This document shows, in pieces, positions 1 to 8,560 of a stretch of 64,000 nt of DNA. A program made the translations under genes and the position numbers. Position 1 is the stretch's first letter; every line of letters starts with the position of its first letter. Source of the stretch: Butyrivibrio sp. (GTDB lineage Bacteria > Bacillota > Clostridia > Lachnospirales > Lachnospiraceae). The notes under the pieces are model-generated. The model saw only the letters and a list, made by a program, of their open reading frames with translations, did no database searches and was not told the DNA's origin. The stretch is taken from NCBI GenBank assembly GCA_015056495.1, contig SVGC01000014.1, positions 42,351-106,350 of the forward strand. The letters run 5' to 3'.

Positions 1-2
1 AT

Positions 3-1490
3 TATACCTATTTTGCCTCTCAGAAAAAAATCAATAAAAGGGCTGAGCGCTACGAGGAAACTCCTGCGGGAATAAGGCAGTACCATGCTCTGGATGAAAA
101 GAACAGTGGAAATGCAGGAAATAAACTGCTTTGCACCAGGAAGGGTAATGTTTATAGAGGAACCCTTCTTGAAAAGCTGATCCTATTAAGCACTGTGAAG
201 TATGCTGCTCTTGACCCTGAGCAGATGGGTATCGAGATGGAAGGCGGAAAACCGGGATGGTACGATGCTTTGAACGGACTGCCTGGAATATTTGGCTCCT
301 CAATGGCAGAGACCTATGAGCTTGAAAGAATGCTCACAAGTACGATCCGTTTTCTTGAAAAGACTGAGACAGAAGTGGCTCTGTTCAAAGAACTCTATGA
401 TTTTATGAAAGACGTTTATAAGATGTCTGAGCTCGTATGTGCAGGAAGTGCAAATGTACAGTACTGGAATCAGGTCAATGATAGAAAAGAGCAGTACTGG
501 GAGGATGTATTTGAAAGCATCTCCGGCGAAGTATGCCAGGTACATGCGGCTGAGCTTAGAGCTATTCTTACAAGGTTCAAAGAGGTTGTGGATGCAGGTA
601 TTGCAGAGGCAGTTAAGCTTGGAAACGGCATGTGCCCGACATATTTTTACTATGATGTTACAGAGTATACCAAGGATGAAGCAGGCATCCATCCGGTAGC
701 ATTTAAATTGGACATGGTGCCGATGTTCCTTGAAGGACCAGTCAGATATATGAAGCTGGATCTTCCTCAGGAGGAAAAGAGAAGCCTGTATGCCAAGGTA
801 AAAAATAGTAACCTATACGATAGCAAACTTGGCATGTATAAAATAAATGCACCTCTGGAAAATGCTTCCTATGAGCTTGGAAGATGCAGATGCTTTACTC
901 CGGGCTGGCTGGAAAATGAGTCTATATGGCTTCACATGGAATATAAGTACCTGCTGGAATTGTTGAGATCAGGGCTGTACAGTGAATATGCCGCAGATCT
1001 TCAAACTGCGCTTGTTCCATTTATGGATCCGGAAATATATGGCAGAAGTATCCTTGAGAACTCATCCTTTATTGCCAGCAGCGCTAATCCTAATGAAAAG
1101 ATTCATGGAAAAGGTTTTGTGGCAAGGCTTAGCGGTTCTACAATAGAATTTATGAGTATGTGGAAGATTATGATGTTTGGTGATAAGCCTTTCATGGAAA
1201 GGGGTGGTGAGCTCTTTTTTGCACCAAAACCAGTAATGCCATCATATCTGATCCCGGGATCAGAGGATGGTGAAGGACACGTTGTCAGTGCCAGGTTTAT
1301 GGGACAGACTGATATCAGATACCATTTTCAGGAAAAACGCGACTATTTCCCAGGCAGCTACTCTATCAAAAAAATGACACTTACTGCTAAAGATGGATCA
1401 GTGATCACTTGTGACGGAGAGCATCTAAAAGGAACTGCAGCAATGGATTTAAGAGCTGGCAAGTACATTGCAGTGGATGTATTTTTGTGA
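3..1490 (+). CDS. GH94-like (cellobiose-phosphorylase-like) protein, C-terminal part
   Basis: The reading frame is open from the left edge, so this is the last ~495 residues of a longer protein and the true start is outside the window. It contains KPGWYDALNGLPGIFGSS, ENSSFIASSANP and ARLSGSTIEF, blocks I associate with large Firmicutes proteins annotated as cellobiose phosphorylase or glycosyltransferase-36-like, which have an (alpha/alpha)6 barrel and are usually over 1000 residues. No signal peptide can be judged because the N terminus is missing. Such enzymes are cytoplasmic and split imported beta-oligosaccharides. The adjacent ABC importer downstream fits uptake followed by phosphorolysis. 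Family assignment is from recalled motifs and the substrate is unknown. Confidence 0.55.
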   Translation, partial: YTYFASQKKINKRAERYEETPAGIRQYHALDEKNSGNAGNKLLCTRKGNVYRGTLLEKLILLSTVKYAALDPEQMGIEMEGGKPGWYDALNGLPGIFGSSMAETYELERMLTSTIRFLEKTETEVALFKELYDFMKDVYKMSELVCAGSANVQYWNQVNDRKEQYWEDVFESISGEVCQVHAAELRAILTRFKEVVDAGIAEAVKLGNGMCPTYFYYDVTEYTKDEAGIHPVAFKLDMVPMFLEGPVRYMKLDLPQEEKRSLYAKVKNSNLYDSKLGMYKINAPLENASYELGRCRCFTPGWLENESIWLHMEYKYLLELLRSGLYSEYAADLQTALVPFMDPEIYGRSILENSSFIASSANPNEKIHGKGFVARLSGSTIEFMSMWKIMMFGDKPFMERGGELFFAPKPVMPSYLIPGSEDGEGHVVSARFMGQTDIRYHFQEKRDYFPGSYSIKKMTLTAKDGSVITCDGEHLKGTAAMDLRAGKYIAVDVFL

Positions 1491-1590
1491 TCTTTTTTAT
1501 CTTAAAGGCAAGGTGATATGGAAAAACATTAACATAAAAAAACGACACCTTTTTAAAATTTGGATAATTTTTTAAGAAATGTAGCCCTCC

Positions 1591-1623
1591 TATAATTTAG
1601 GCATAAACACAAACGTGCCTAAA
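1591..1623 (+). promoter_or_regulatory. -10 box with overlapping inverted repeat before the sugar-binding protein gene
   Basis: A perfect TATAAT lies at 1591-1596. A perfect 8-bp inverted repeat follows, TTTAGGCA (1596-1603) and TGCCTAAA (1616-1623), directly upstream of the AAGGAGG ribosome binding site at 1625-1631. Its position at the expected transcription start suits either an operator or a 5' mRNA-stabilising hairpin. No good -35 box is visible at 17 bp. Confidence 0.5.
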
Positions 1624-1640
1624 CAAGGAGGGTTATTTTT

Positions 1641-3056
1641 ATGAAGATGAAAAAGTTAATGGCAATTACATTAGCGGGAGTTATGGCGGCTTCTATGGTA
1701 GGTTGTTCTGGCTCATCATCTACTACAGATGGAGCAAAAACAGACGGAACAACAAGTAGTGGAACTGAAACAGAGGCTTCTGGCGATAAGGTAGCTGCAA
1801 GCGGAGAAAAGCTTGTAGTATGGACACTGGCATCAGATCTTAAGCAGTTTGCTGAGAGATACACAGAGCAGACTGGTACAGAAGTTGAGACAGTTGTTAT
1901 CGAGCCGGCTGATTATCCTACAAAGGTTCAGACAGCACTTATGGGTGGCGAGACAGAGCCAGACATCATCGTTGGTGAGCCACAGATGCTTGAAGATTTC
2001 TATGATAATGGATTTTTTGCAAACCTTGATGAACTCGGCGCAAAGGATTATGAAGGACAGATTGTAGATTACGTATGGAAAGTTGGTCAGGATGCTGATG
2101 GCGTTCAGAGAGCAATTTCTTATCAGATCACACCTGCTGGAATCTACTACAGAAGAGATATTGCAGAGGAAGTATTTGGAACAGATGATCCTGAAGAGAT
2201 CGGAAAATATTTTGCTGATTATGGAACAATCCTTGATACAGCTAAGACATTAAAGGATGCTGGATACAGAATCTTTGCTTCAGACTCAGAGATCAACTAT
2301 TTCTCAGGCGACAGCGCATGGGTTGTTGACGGAGCTCTTAATGTATCACAGGCAAGACTTGATTATATGGATCTTGTAATTTCTCTCTACCAGGATGACC
2401 TTACAGCATATGCTAACCAGTGGTCAACACCTTGGTATCAGGCTATGAGCGGCGAGGTACCTATCCTTACAGCTGAGATCCAGAACTACGAAGATGATTC
2501 AGTAAACGTATGGGATGCAGATGCATTTAATGAAGCTACAGCAGATCTTGAAAAGACAACAGTATTTGCATTTGGTCTTCCTTCATGGGGCGTTCTTACT
2601 ATGAGAGATAACGTTGGTGAGACTTCTGGAAAATGGGGTGTATGCGCTGGACCAGCTTATGGTTTCGGTGGTGGTACATATATCGGTATCTCAAATCTCT
2701 CTGAGAGAAAAGAACTTGCATGGGATTTTGTTAAATTCTGTACTCTGAATGAAGAGACAGCTGACTGGTGGATCGAAGCTTCAGAAGGTGACACAGTATC
2801 ACTTATCTCAGCTCTTGAAAAGCACAAGGATGATGAAAATGCAGTATATGGCGGTGAAAAGCTCTACAGCTTCTGGCTTGAACAGGCTGAAGGAATCGAT
2901 TATTCAAAAGTAACAAAGTATGACAAGGTTATTGGCGATGCATGGGGTGCTGCAATCGGTTCTATCAAGACAGGTCAGGCAACAAGAGAAGAAGCATTTG
3001 CTACTTTCTATGACACAATTGAGTCAACATATCCTGAAATCACAGTAACAAGGTAA
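1641..3056 (+). CDS. ABC sugar transporter substrate-binding lipoprotein
   Basis: This 471-residue lipoprotein is the extracellular sugar receptor of a carbohydrate importer (family 1 solute-binding protein). The N terminus is a lipoprotein signal peptide ending in MVGC with the lipidated Cys at residue 22, then a Ser/Thr/Gly linker, then a two-lobe binding domain beginning near VVWTLASD. The length is typical. The start has an AAGGAGG ribosome binding site about nine bases upstream. Two permease genes follow, separated by a hairpin with a short T-run that could make the receptor more abundant than the permeases. The substrate cannot be read from sequence; the neighbouring enzymes suggest a beta-linked oligosaccharide. 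Confidence 0.9.
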   Translation: MKMKKLMAITLAGVMAASMVGCSGSSSTTDGAKTDGTTSSGTETEASGDKVAASGEKLVVWTLASDLKQFAERYTEQTGTEVETVVIEPADYPTKVQTALMGGETEPDIIVGEPQMLEDFYDNGFFANLDELGAKDYEGQIVDYVWKVGQDADGVQRAISYQITPAGIYYRRDIAEEVFGTDDPEEIGKYFADYGTILDTAKTLKDAGYRIFASDSEINYFSGDSAWVVDGALNVSQARLDYMDLVISLYQDDLTAYANQWSTPWYQAMSGEVPILTAEIQNYEDDSVNVWDADAFNEATADLEKTTVFAFGLPSWGVLTMRDNVGETSGKWGVCAGPAYGFGGGTYIGISNLSERKELAWDFVKFCTLNEETADWWIEASEGDTVSLISALEKHKDDENAVYGGEKLYSFWLEQAEGIDYSKVTKYDKVIGDAWGAAIGSIKTGQATREEAFATFYDTIESTYPEITVTR

Positions 3057-3075
3057 TTTCGGAAAAAGTATTACG

Positions 3076-3112
3076 CCAGAGAGAAGGAGAGAATGTCTTT
3101 CTCTCTGGTTTT
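3076..3112 (+). terminator. Intra-operon hairpin between binding protein and permeases
   Basis: CCAGAGAGAA (3076-3085) pairs perfectly with TTCTCTCTGG (3099-3108) and is followed by TTTT. It lies between the binding protein and its permeases, where partial termination or 3'-end protection would favour the binding protein. The T-run is short, so leakage is likely. Confidence 0.7.
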
Positions 3113-3137
3113 AAAAGCAGTATAGATCGAGGTTACT

Positions 3138-4064
3138 ATGAAAAATATAAAAAAGAATAGCAAATTGACTGCATACAATAATTGGGGCTATGCTTTCGTG
3201 GCTCCTTTTGTGATCGTTTTTCTGATCTTTAGCGTTTACCCTGTTTTGCGTACTTTATACCTGAGTTTCACAGATCTTAAAGTAATGGGAGATGCTCATT
3301 TTATTGGGCTGGACAATTACATACGTGTAGTAACAGACAAATTTTTCTGGAAAGCATTATGGAACACAGTTCGCATATGGACTTTAAATATTGTACTTCA
3401 GCTTGGTCTGGCATTTTTACTTATGATGGTATTTAGCGATGTTAAATACAAGATGGCAGGACTTCCTGTTTTCAGAGTTATTTATTATCTTCCAAACCTG
3501 ATTGCTGCCACATCAGTAGCATTTCTGTTTAAGACACTTCTGGATTGGAGATATGGTACTTTCAATATTTTGTTGAATCAGTTGTTCAAGCTGTTTGGCG
3601 GTCGCTATGCGCCTATAGACTGGCTTGGTGACATATCTACTGCGGGACCTACTATAGCAGTCATCCAGTCATGGATGTGGTTTGGTAACTCTTTTATCAT
3701 GCTTATGGCAGGTGTGCAGGGCATTTCAAAGGATTATTTTGAGGCAGCAGCCATTGATGGTGCAGGCAGATGGACTATTTTTGGCAAGATCACACTTCCT
3801 CTTATCAAACCTATCATGATGTATGTTGCGATCACATCACTTATCGGTGGACTTCAGATGTTTGACCTGCCGTTCCTGATGTCTGAGACAGCATCTGCTT
3901 CATATGGTTCAGTTCAGACAGTAATGATGTATTTGTATAAATTTGGATTCACTTCTGGTACTGTTCAGACCGGATTTGCATCAGCTATTGCTTATGCATT
4001 ATTCCTTATCATCCTGTCAGTATCACTTTTACAGATAAAACTATTTAACAGAAAGGATAAGTAA
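3138..4064 (+). CDS. ABC sugar transporter permease (MalF/UgpA type)
   Basis: A 308-residue integral membrane protein, one half of the translocation pore. Six hydrophobic segments are visible, the first at about residues 18-40 (FVAPFVIVFLIFSVYPVL). The cytoplasmic EAA loop reads EAAAIDGAGRWTIFGKITLP, the coupling site for the ATPase. The second permease starts one base after the stop, so the two are translationally linked. No nucleotide-binding subunit is nearby; clostridial sugar importers of this class usually share an MsmX/MsmK-type ATPase encoded elsewhere. Confidence 0.92.
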   Translation: MKNIKKNSKLTAYNNWGYAFVAPFVIVFLIFSVYPVLRTLYLSFTDLKVMGDAHFIGLDNYIRVVTDKFFWKALWNTVRIWTLNIVLQLGLAFLLMMVFSDVKYKMAGLPVFRVIYYLPNLIAATSVAFLFKTLLDWRYGTFNILLNQLFKLFGGRYAPIDWLGDISTAGPTIAVIQSWMWFGNSFIMLMAGVQGISKDYFEAAAIDGAGRWTIFGKITLPLIKPIMMYVAITSLIGGLQMFDLPFLMSETASASYGSVQTVMMYLYKFGFTSGTVQTGFASAIAYALFLIILSVSLLQIKLFNRKDK

Positions 4065-4065
4065 T

Positions 4066-4893
4066 ATGGGTTATAAAATTAAAAAGTGCATTCTCTACAT
4101 TTTACTTATCATATTGGCTGCAACCTGTCTTCTTCCTTTCACACTTATGATAGTAAATGCAACAAGAAGCGGAGCAGAGATATCAAGTTCATTTACATTT
4201 ATTCCAAGTACACATATCAAAGAAAACTGGGATATCCTCTTTGGCTATTTCAATCTGTTCAGAGGTATGCTCAACAGCATCATCGTTGCAGTACCGGCAA
4301 CTCTTTTAGGAGCTTACTTTTCAGCTCTTACAGCTTATGGTCTTGCAATGTACAAGTTTAAAGGTAACAAGTTTATATTTGGAGCTATCCTGGTATTCAT
4401 GATGATCCCTGGACAGCTATCACTTATTGGCTTCTACCAGCTCTGTACCAAGCTCCATCTGGTAAACTCATACATTCCACTGATCCTGCCTGCCGTAGCA
4501 GCTCCGGGAACAGTATTTTTCCTAAGGCAGTACATCTTATCTTCGCTGTCACCATCACTGGTGGAAGCTGCAAGAATTGATGGAGCGCCGGAACTATACA
4601 CATTTCACAAGATAGCTCTGCCGATTATATCACCGGCAATGGCTACAATGGGTATCATGGGATTTATAGGTAACTGGAACAATTACCTGCTTCCAATGAT
4701 CATCCTTAATAAAAACGATAAGTTCACACTTCCTGTTATGATGGCTACTCTGCGTGCGTCAATTGATGCAGCCAGAAATCAGGGTGCCACATACCTTGCA
4801 GTTGCTATATCAGTTATCCCTATCCTATTGGTATTCTGCTTCTTTTCCCGTTATATCATCAGCAGTATATCAGCAGGTGCTGTAAAGGAATAA
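4066..4893 (+). CDS. ABC sugar transporter permease (MalG/UgpE type)
   Basis: A 275-residue partner permease with about six membrane segments and the EAA loop EAARIDGAPELYTFHKIALP near residues 165-185. The ATG lies one base after the preceding stop codon. With the upstream binding protein and permease it makes a complete importer apart from the ATPase. A stem-loop at 4905-4951 closes the transcription unit. Confidence 0.92.
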   Translation: MGYKIKKCILYILLIILAATCLLPFTLMIVNATRSGAEISSSFTFIPSTHIKENWDILFGYFNLFRGMLNSIIVAVPATLLGAYFSALTAYGLAMYKFKGNKFIFGAILVFMMIPGQLSLIGFYQLCTKLHLVNSYIPLILPAVAAPGTVFFLRQYILSSLSPSLVEAARIDGAPELYTFHKIALPIISPAMATMGIMGFIGNWNNYLLPMIILNKNDKFTLPVMMATLRASIDAARNQGATYLAVAISVIPILLVFCFFSRYIISSISAGAVKE

Positions 4894-4904
4894 TCGATAT
4901 ATAG

Positions 4905-4953
4905 AAGGCTATCATCTAGACGTATGTATTGTATGTTTAGGTGATAGCCTTTG
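4905..4953 (+). terminator. Stem-loop after first importer
   Basis: AAGGCTATCA (4905-4914) pairs with TGATAGCCTT (4942-4951), and the stem extends inward through CTA/TAG with one mismatch. The T-run is weak, so this may be an inefficient terminator. The remaining bases up to 5109 hold no gene I can support. Confidence 0.55.
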
Positions 4954-5109
4954 AAGCGTTATGTGGGGAGGCGTTACGGGTGAAGCTCTATATGATTCAA
5001 GAGCGGATGTAGTCATAGTCAAAGTTAAATTTAAATGAATTGATGTGAATGAATATTCAAAAGAACGTTCATATGATTTAGAATAAAAAATGTAAAGAAG
5101 ATAACACTG

Positions 5110-6744
5110 TTGAAATTCAGAAAAAGTCAAAAGCAAGAAAGGAAAACGAGAAGATTGGATAAAAAATCTTTTTTACATAAAGGATGCGCATTATTGTTAA
5201 TGCTGGCCATGACAACAGGATGTGCTGGAACTGACAGCGGCATGCAGGGGCAGGAAGAGACTCCGGAGAGCATCACGTTGGATTGGTATGTCAATTACTC
5301 TTGGTTTGTAGCTGACTGGGGTGAAAATATGGTTTCCAAAAAAATCACTGAGGAAACCGGAGTTAGCGTGAATTTCATTACACCAATGGGAAATGAGCAG
5401 AATAAGCTGGAATCGCTGATCGATGCTGATTCGTTGCCTGATATAGTAACGATCGGCTGGTGGGAACCACAGATACAGACCATGGTTGACAATTATATGG
5501 TATATCCGCTAAATGAGCTGGCAGATATGTATGATACATCTTTTTATGATGTGACTGACCCGCAGGTCAGAGAGTGGTATACCATGAGTGATGGCAATAT
5601 ATATGGCTATCCGAATTCAACATACACACCGGAGGACCTGGCAGAACATGATGATATCGCCTCTAATCAGACATTCCTTGTGAGAAAAGATATCTACGAA
5701 GCACTGGGAGAACCTGATATGAGTACGCCGGAAGGCTTCTATGATGCGGTGGTAAGAGCAACAGAGATGTTTCCGGAGGTGGATGGTAAGCCGCTTATAC
5801 CGATCGGAGCCCATGAATTTGAACATGATGGATGCGTATCCTTTGATCAGTATCTTCAGAATTTCCTTGCAGTGCCTTATGAAAAAGATGGTGTGAAATA
5901 CGATAGGAAAACGGATCCGGAGTATATCAAGTGGCTTAAACTCTTCAGAAAACTTGGCAGCGAGGGCTATCTTGCCGATGACATATTTGTGGATAGAAGA
6001 ACACAGACTAGTGAAAAGATAAGTGAAGGCAGATATTTCTGCATGTTGTATCAAAGGACTGATCTGGCGGATCAGGAAAAAATTCTCTATGCGAATGATC
6101 CTGATAAGATCTACATTGCTGTAGATGGACCAAAGAATAGCAGTGGAGATGATCCGGTGCTTCCTGTAAACGGAATCGTAGGATGGACACTAACTTTTGT
6201 GTCCAAAAATTGCAAGGATCCGGAGAGGGCAATACAGTTCATTGATTATATGCTCAGTGAAGAGGGACAAAAGCTTATATATCTGGGCGTTGAGGGAGAG
6301 ACCTACGATATGGTGGGCGGCGTCCCTGTTATGAAGGATGAGGTAAAAGAGATATTGTCAACGGACAGAGAGACCTATGATGCAATCTACGGAGCGGATG
6401 ACACATATTGGATGCTCCAGAATAATGCTATGCAGCTCAAGTGGCAGATGGAACTTGAAGAACCTCTTAAGCAGCTTGCAGAGTGGACATATCCATATTC
6501 AACATATCTTGGACAGTATGATGTAATCATCAGGGAAGATACTGAGATTGGAAGGATATTTACAGGTTGTGGCAATCTGTGGGGCAAGACATTGCCAAGA
6601 TTGTTGCTGGCAGAAAGCGATGAAGAATTTGATGAGATCCTGGCGGAGTACGTTGCAGAGCGCGAAAAACTTGGGTATGACAAGCTGATGGAAGAAGAAA
6701 CCAGACAGATGAAGGAAAACAAGCAGAAGCTTGGCATAGAGTAG
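5110..6744 (+). CDS. Extracellular solute-binding lipoprotein (LplA/LipO-like)
   Basis: A 544-residue solute-binding lipoprotein with a long basic N region, a hydrophobic core and a lipobox MTTGC with Cys at about residue 38. The mature part starts with ITLDWYVNYSWF and resembles the longer oligosaccharide-binding proteins found next to YesM/YesN sensors. The start is uncertain: TTG at 5110 (AAAGAAG upstream) and TTG near 5154 are both possible and no ATG precedes the signal peptide. A histidine kinase and response regulator follow on the same strand with no permease between. It may serve as a sensor partner or use the permeases at 3138-4893. Its last codons are part of a 38-bp tandem repeat. 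Confidence 0.82.
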   Translation: MKFRKSQKQERKTRRLDKKSFLHKGCALLLMLAMTTGCAGTDSGMQGQEETPESITLDWYVNYSWFVADWGENMVSKKITEETGVSVNFITPMGNEQNKLESLIDADSLPDIVTIGWWEPQIQTMVDNYMVYPLNELADMYDTSFYDVTDPQVREWYTMSDGNIYGYPNSTYTPEDLAEHDDIASNQTFLVRKDIYEALGEPDMSTPEGFYDAVVRATEMFPEVDGKPLIPIGAHEFEHDGCVSFDQYLQNFLAVPYEKDGVKYDRKTDPEYIKWLKLFRKLGSEGYLADDIFVDRRTQTSEKISEGRYFCMLYQRTDLADQEKILYANDPDKIYIAVDGPKNSSGDDPVLPVNGIVGWTLTFVSKNCKDPERAIQFIDYMLSEEGQKLIYLGVEGETYDMVGGVPVMKDEVKEILSTDRETYDAIYGADDTYWMLQNNAMQLKWQMELEEPLKQLAEWTYPYSTYLGQYDVIIREDTEIGRIFTGCGNLWGKTLPRLLLAESDEEFDEILAEYVAEREKLGYDKLMEEETRQMKENKQKLGIE

Positions 6745-6825
6745 AAAGAAAGGAAAATAAGCAGAAGCTCGGCATAGAGTAGAAAGTAATGAAAGTAAGC
6801 AGAAGCAAGGCGCAGTGTAGAAAGA
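6712..6825 (+). repeat. Three 38-bp tandem repeats spanning a stop codon
   Basis: Copies lie at 6712-6749, 6750-6787 and 6788-6825. The first encodes the last residues and stop codon of the binding protein; the other two repeat the same segment, including its TAG, downstream. Copies 1 and 2 are almost identical and copy 3 has diverged, which suggests a stepwise duplication of the gene end. Confidence 0.9.
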
Positions 6826-6852
6826 TGAAATAGCAGGATGTGAAATGAATCT

Positions 6853-8490
6853 ATGAAAGAAGGAAGTTTTTTTAGCAGTTTTAAATTGAATAGTCGATTT
6901 ACATTGGTGATCCTTGCATTTACATTTATACCGATCGGCGTGATGGCGGGTGTACTGTTCAGGAATCTTGAAACCGATGCCATCAAGGAAAGTCACAATT
7001 ACATGGAAGCCAAGGTAACAAGAGATTATGCTCAGATTGCCACCAATATCGAATCTATAAACATGTCTACAAGATTCTTTTTGTCTGATGAAGGACTCAG
7101 TGACATACTTGTGGATGCCTATGATGGCAATGATCTGGATACAAAGGAAATATTGGAGTTTTATAATACTGAGATTGCTGATCTTGAGAGATTGGTCAAT
7201 AACAACCCGGCACTGTATGCGGTAAGAGTCTATGGAGTAAATGACAATGTTCAGGAGATGATGCCAATACTCTACAACAATTTAAGAATGCAGAAATTGT
7301 CCTGGTATGGTGACGTTAAGGAAGGATGGCATTTTGGCTATTATGACACACTTTTTTCATCCCTTACGACAGATCAGGGAACAGAGCTGGCATGCCTATG
7401 TTCGGCTATTACTGATTATGACAAGGGCGTTATCGGTTATGTAGAAGCTGCAATGTCTATGAAATCATTTTTTCCGGGAGTATATGAAGATGCCCGGTCT
7501 GAGTGGAGTTTTTTTACTGATAACGAAGGAAATGTCCTCTTTGGAAGTATGGATCAGCAGGAGGAAGAGCTGGTACGCGCTGCATTTACTGAGGATATAG
7601 GAGATCTGGACAGGCAGATTGTCTATAAAAAAATTTCTGGAAAAAATTATACAATTGCAAGATATCCAATCAAAAATCTGGGCGGCATCATGTACAGCGT
7701 TCAGGACATTACAGCTGAAATCCATGCAGTTTATCACAGGCGCAACATTTTTGTTTTTATCATGACTATTGTGCTGTTTGTTACAGCGGGCCTTATTTAC
7801 AGGATAGTCAGATATTTCCAGAAAGAGGTTCTTTCCAAGAATTCTGAGCTTAGATCATTGCAGAATCAGATCAATGCGCACTTTATATACAACGTCCTTG
7901 AGTCTATCAAGATGATGGCTGAGATTGATGAAAAATATGAAATCTCGGATGCCATAACATCTCTTGGAAAGCTGATGAGATATAGCATCAAATGGACTTT
8001 TGGAAATGTTCATCTGTCAGAGGAGCTGGAGTATATAAGGAATTACGTGCTTTTGATAAATCTTAGGTACGATTTTGAAGTAATATTGTCTATCAATGTT
8101 CCCCAGGAGCTGATGGATCAAGAGATACTGAAGATGTCTCTTCAGCCTATCGTTGAAAATGCAGTAGTGCATGGGATTGAACCGGTGGCTGCTGATACGA
8201 CCATATATATCAAGGCCTGGGAAGATGCTGGTGATTTTAGAATAGAGATCACAGATTCCGGAAAAGGAATGGACAAGGACGAGTTGCAGAAGTTGTTAAA
8301 ACGTATCCACGGCGAGATTGAAGAAACTGGTGGAAAAGGTAACGGGATCGGGCTTAAGAATGTAGAAGACCGTATCAAGCTTGCGTTTGGAAGCGAATAT
8401 GGATTGGAAGTATATTCAGAACCAATGAAATATACCAAGGTCTCCATCGTACTTCCAAGGCGTGTACTTGAGAGAAAGAGTATTTCATAA
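6853..8490 (+). CDS. Sensor histidine kinase, YesM/LytS class
   Basis: A 545-residue membrane sensor kinase. One membrane segment is at about residues 17-36, followed by an extracellular sensing region to about residue 295, a second membrane segment at about 299-318, then the His_kinase domain. The phosphoacceptor box is QINAHFIYN with His at about residue 343; the Pro usual in this family (NPHF) is Ala here. The ATP-binding domain has QPIVENAVVHGIE (N box), DSGKGMD and GNGIGLKNV. The AraC-type response regulator follows after 70 bases, so the two form a pair likely controlling nearby sugar-uptake or glycosidase genes. The ribosome binding site (AGGA at 6835) is rather distant. Confidence 0.9.
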   Translation: MKEGSFFSSFKLNSRFTLVILAFTFIPIGVMAGVLFRNLETDAIKESHNYMEAKVTRDYAQIATNIESINMSTRFFLSDEGLSDILVDAYDGNDLDTKEILEFYNTEIADLERLVNNNPALYAVRVYGVNDNVQEMMPILYNNLRMQKLSWYGDVKEGWHFGYYDTLFSSLTTDQGTELACLCSAITDYDKGVIGYVEAAMSMKSFFPGVYEDARSEWSFFTDNEGNVLFGSMDQQEEELVRAAFTEDIGDLDRQIVYKKISGKNYTIARYPIKNLGGIMYSVQDITAEIHAVYHRRNIFVFIMTIVLFVTAGLIYRIVRYFQKEVLSKNSELRSLQNQINAHFIYNVLESIKMMAEIDEKYEISDAITSLGKLMRYSIKWTFGNVHLSEELEYIRNYVLLINLRYDFEVILSINVPQELMDQEILKMSLQPIVENAVVHGIEPVAADTTIYIKAWEDAGDFRIEITDSGKGMDKDELQKLLKRIHGEIEETGGKGNGIGLKNVEDRIKLAFGSEYGLEVYSEPMKYTKVSIVLPRRVLERKSIS

Positions 8491-8560
8491 AAAGATAGTG
8501 ACAAAATGCGTGGCTGATCAGGCATAGCGTTTGATTGAAGAAATGGAATCTGAGGTAGAT

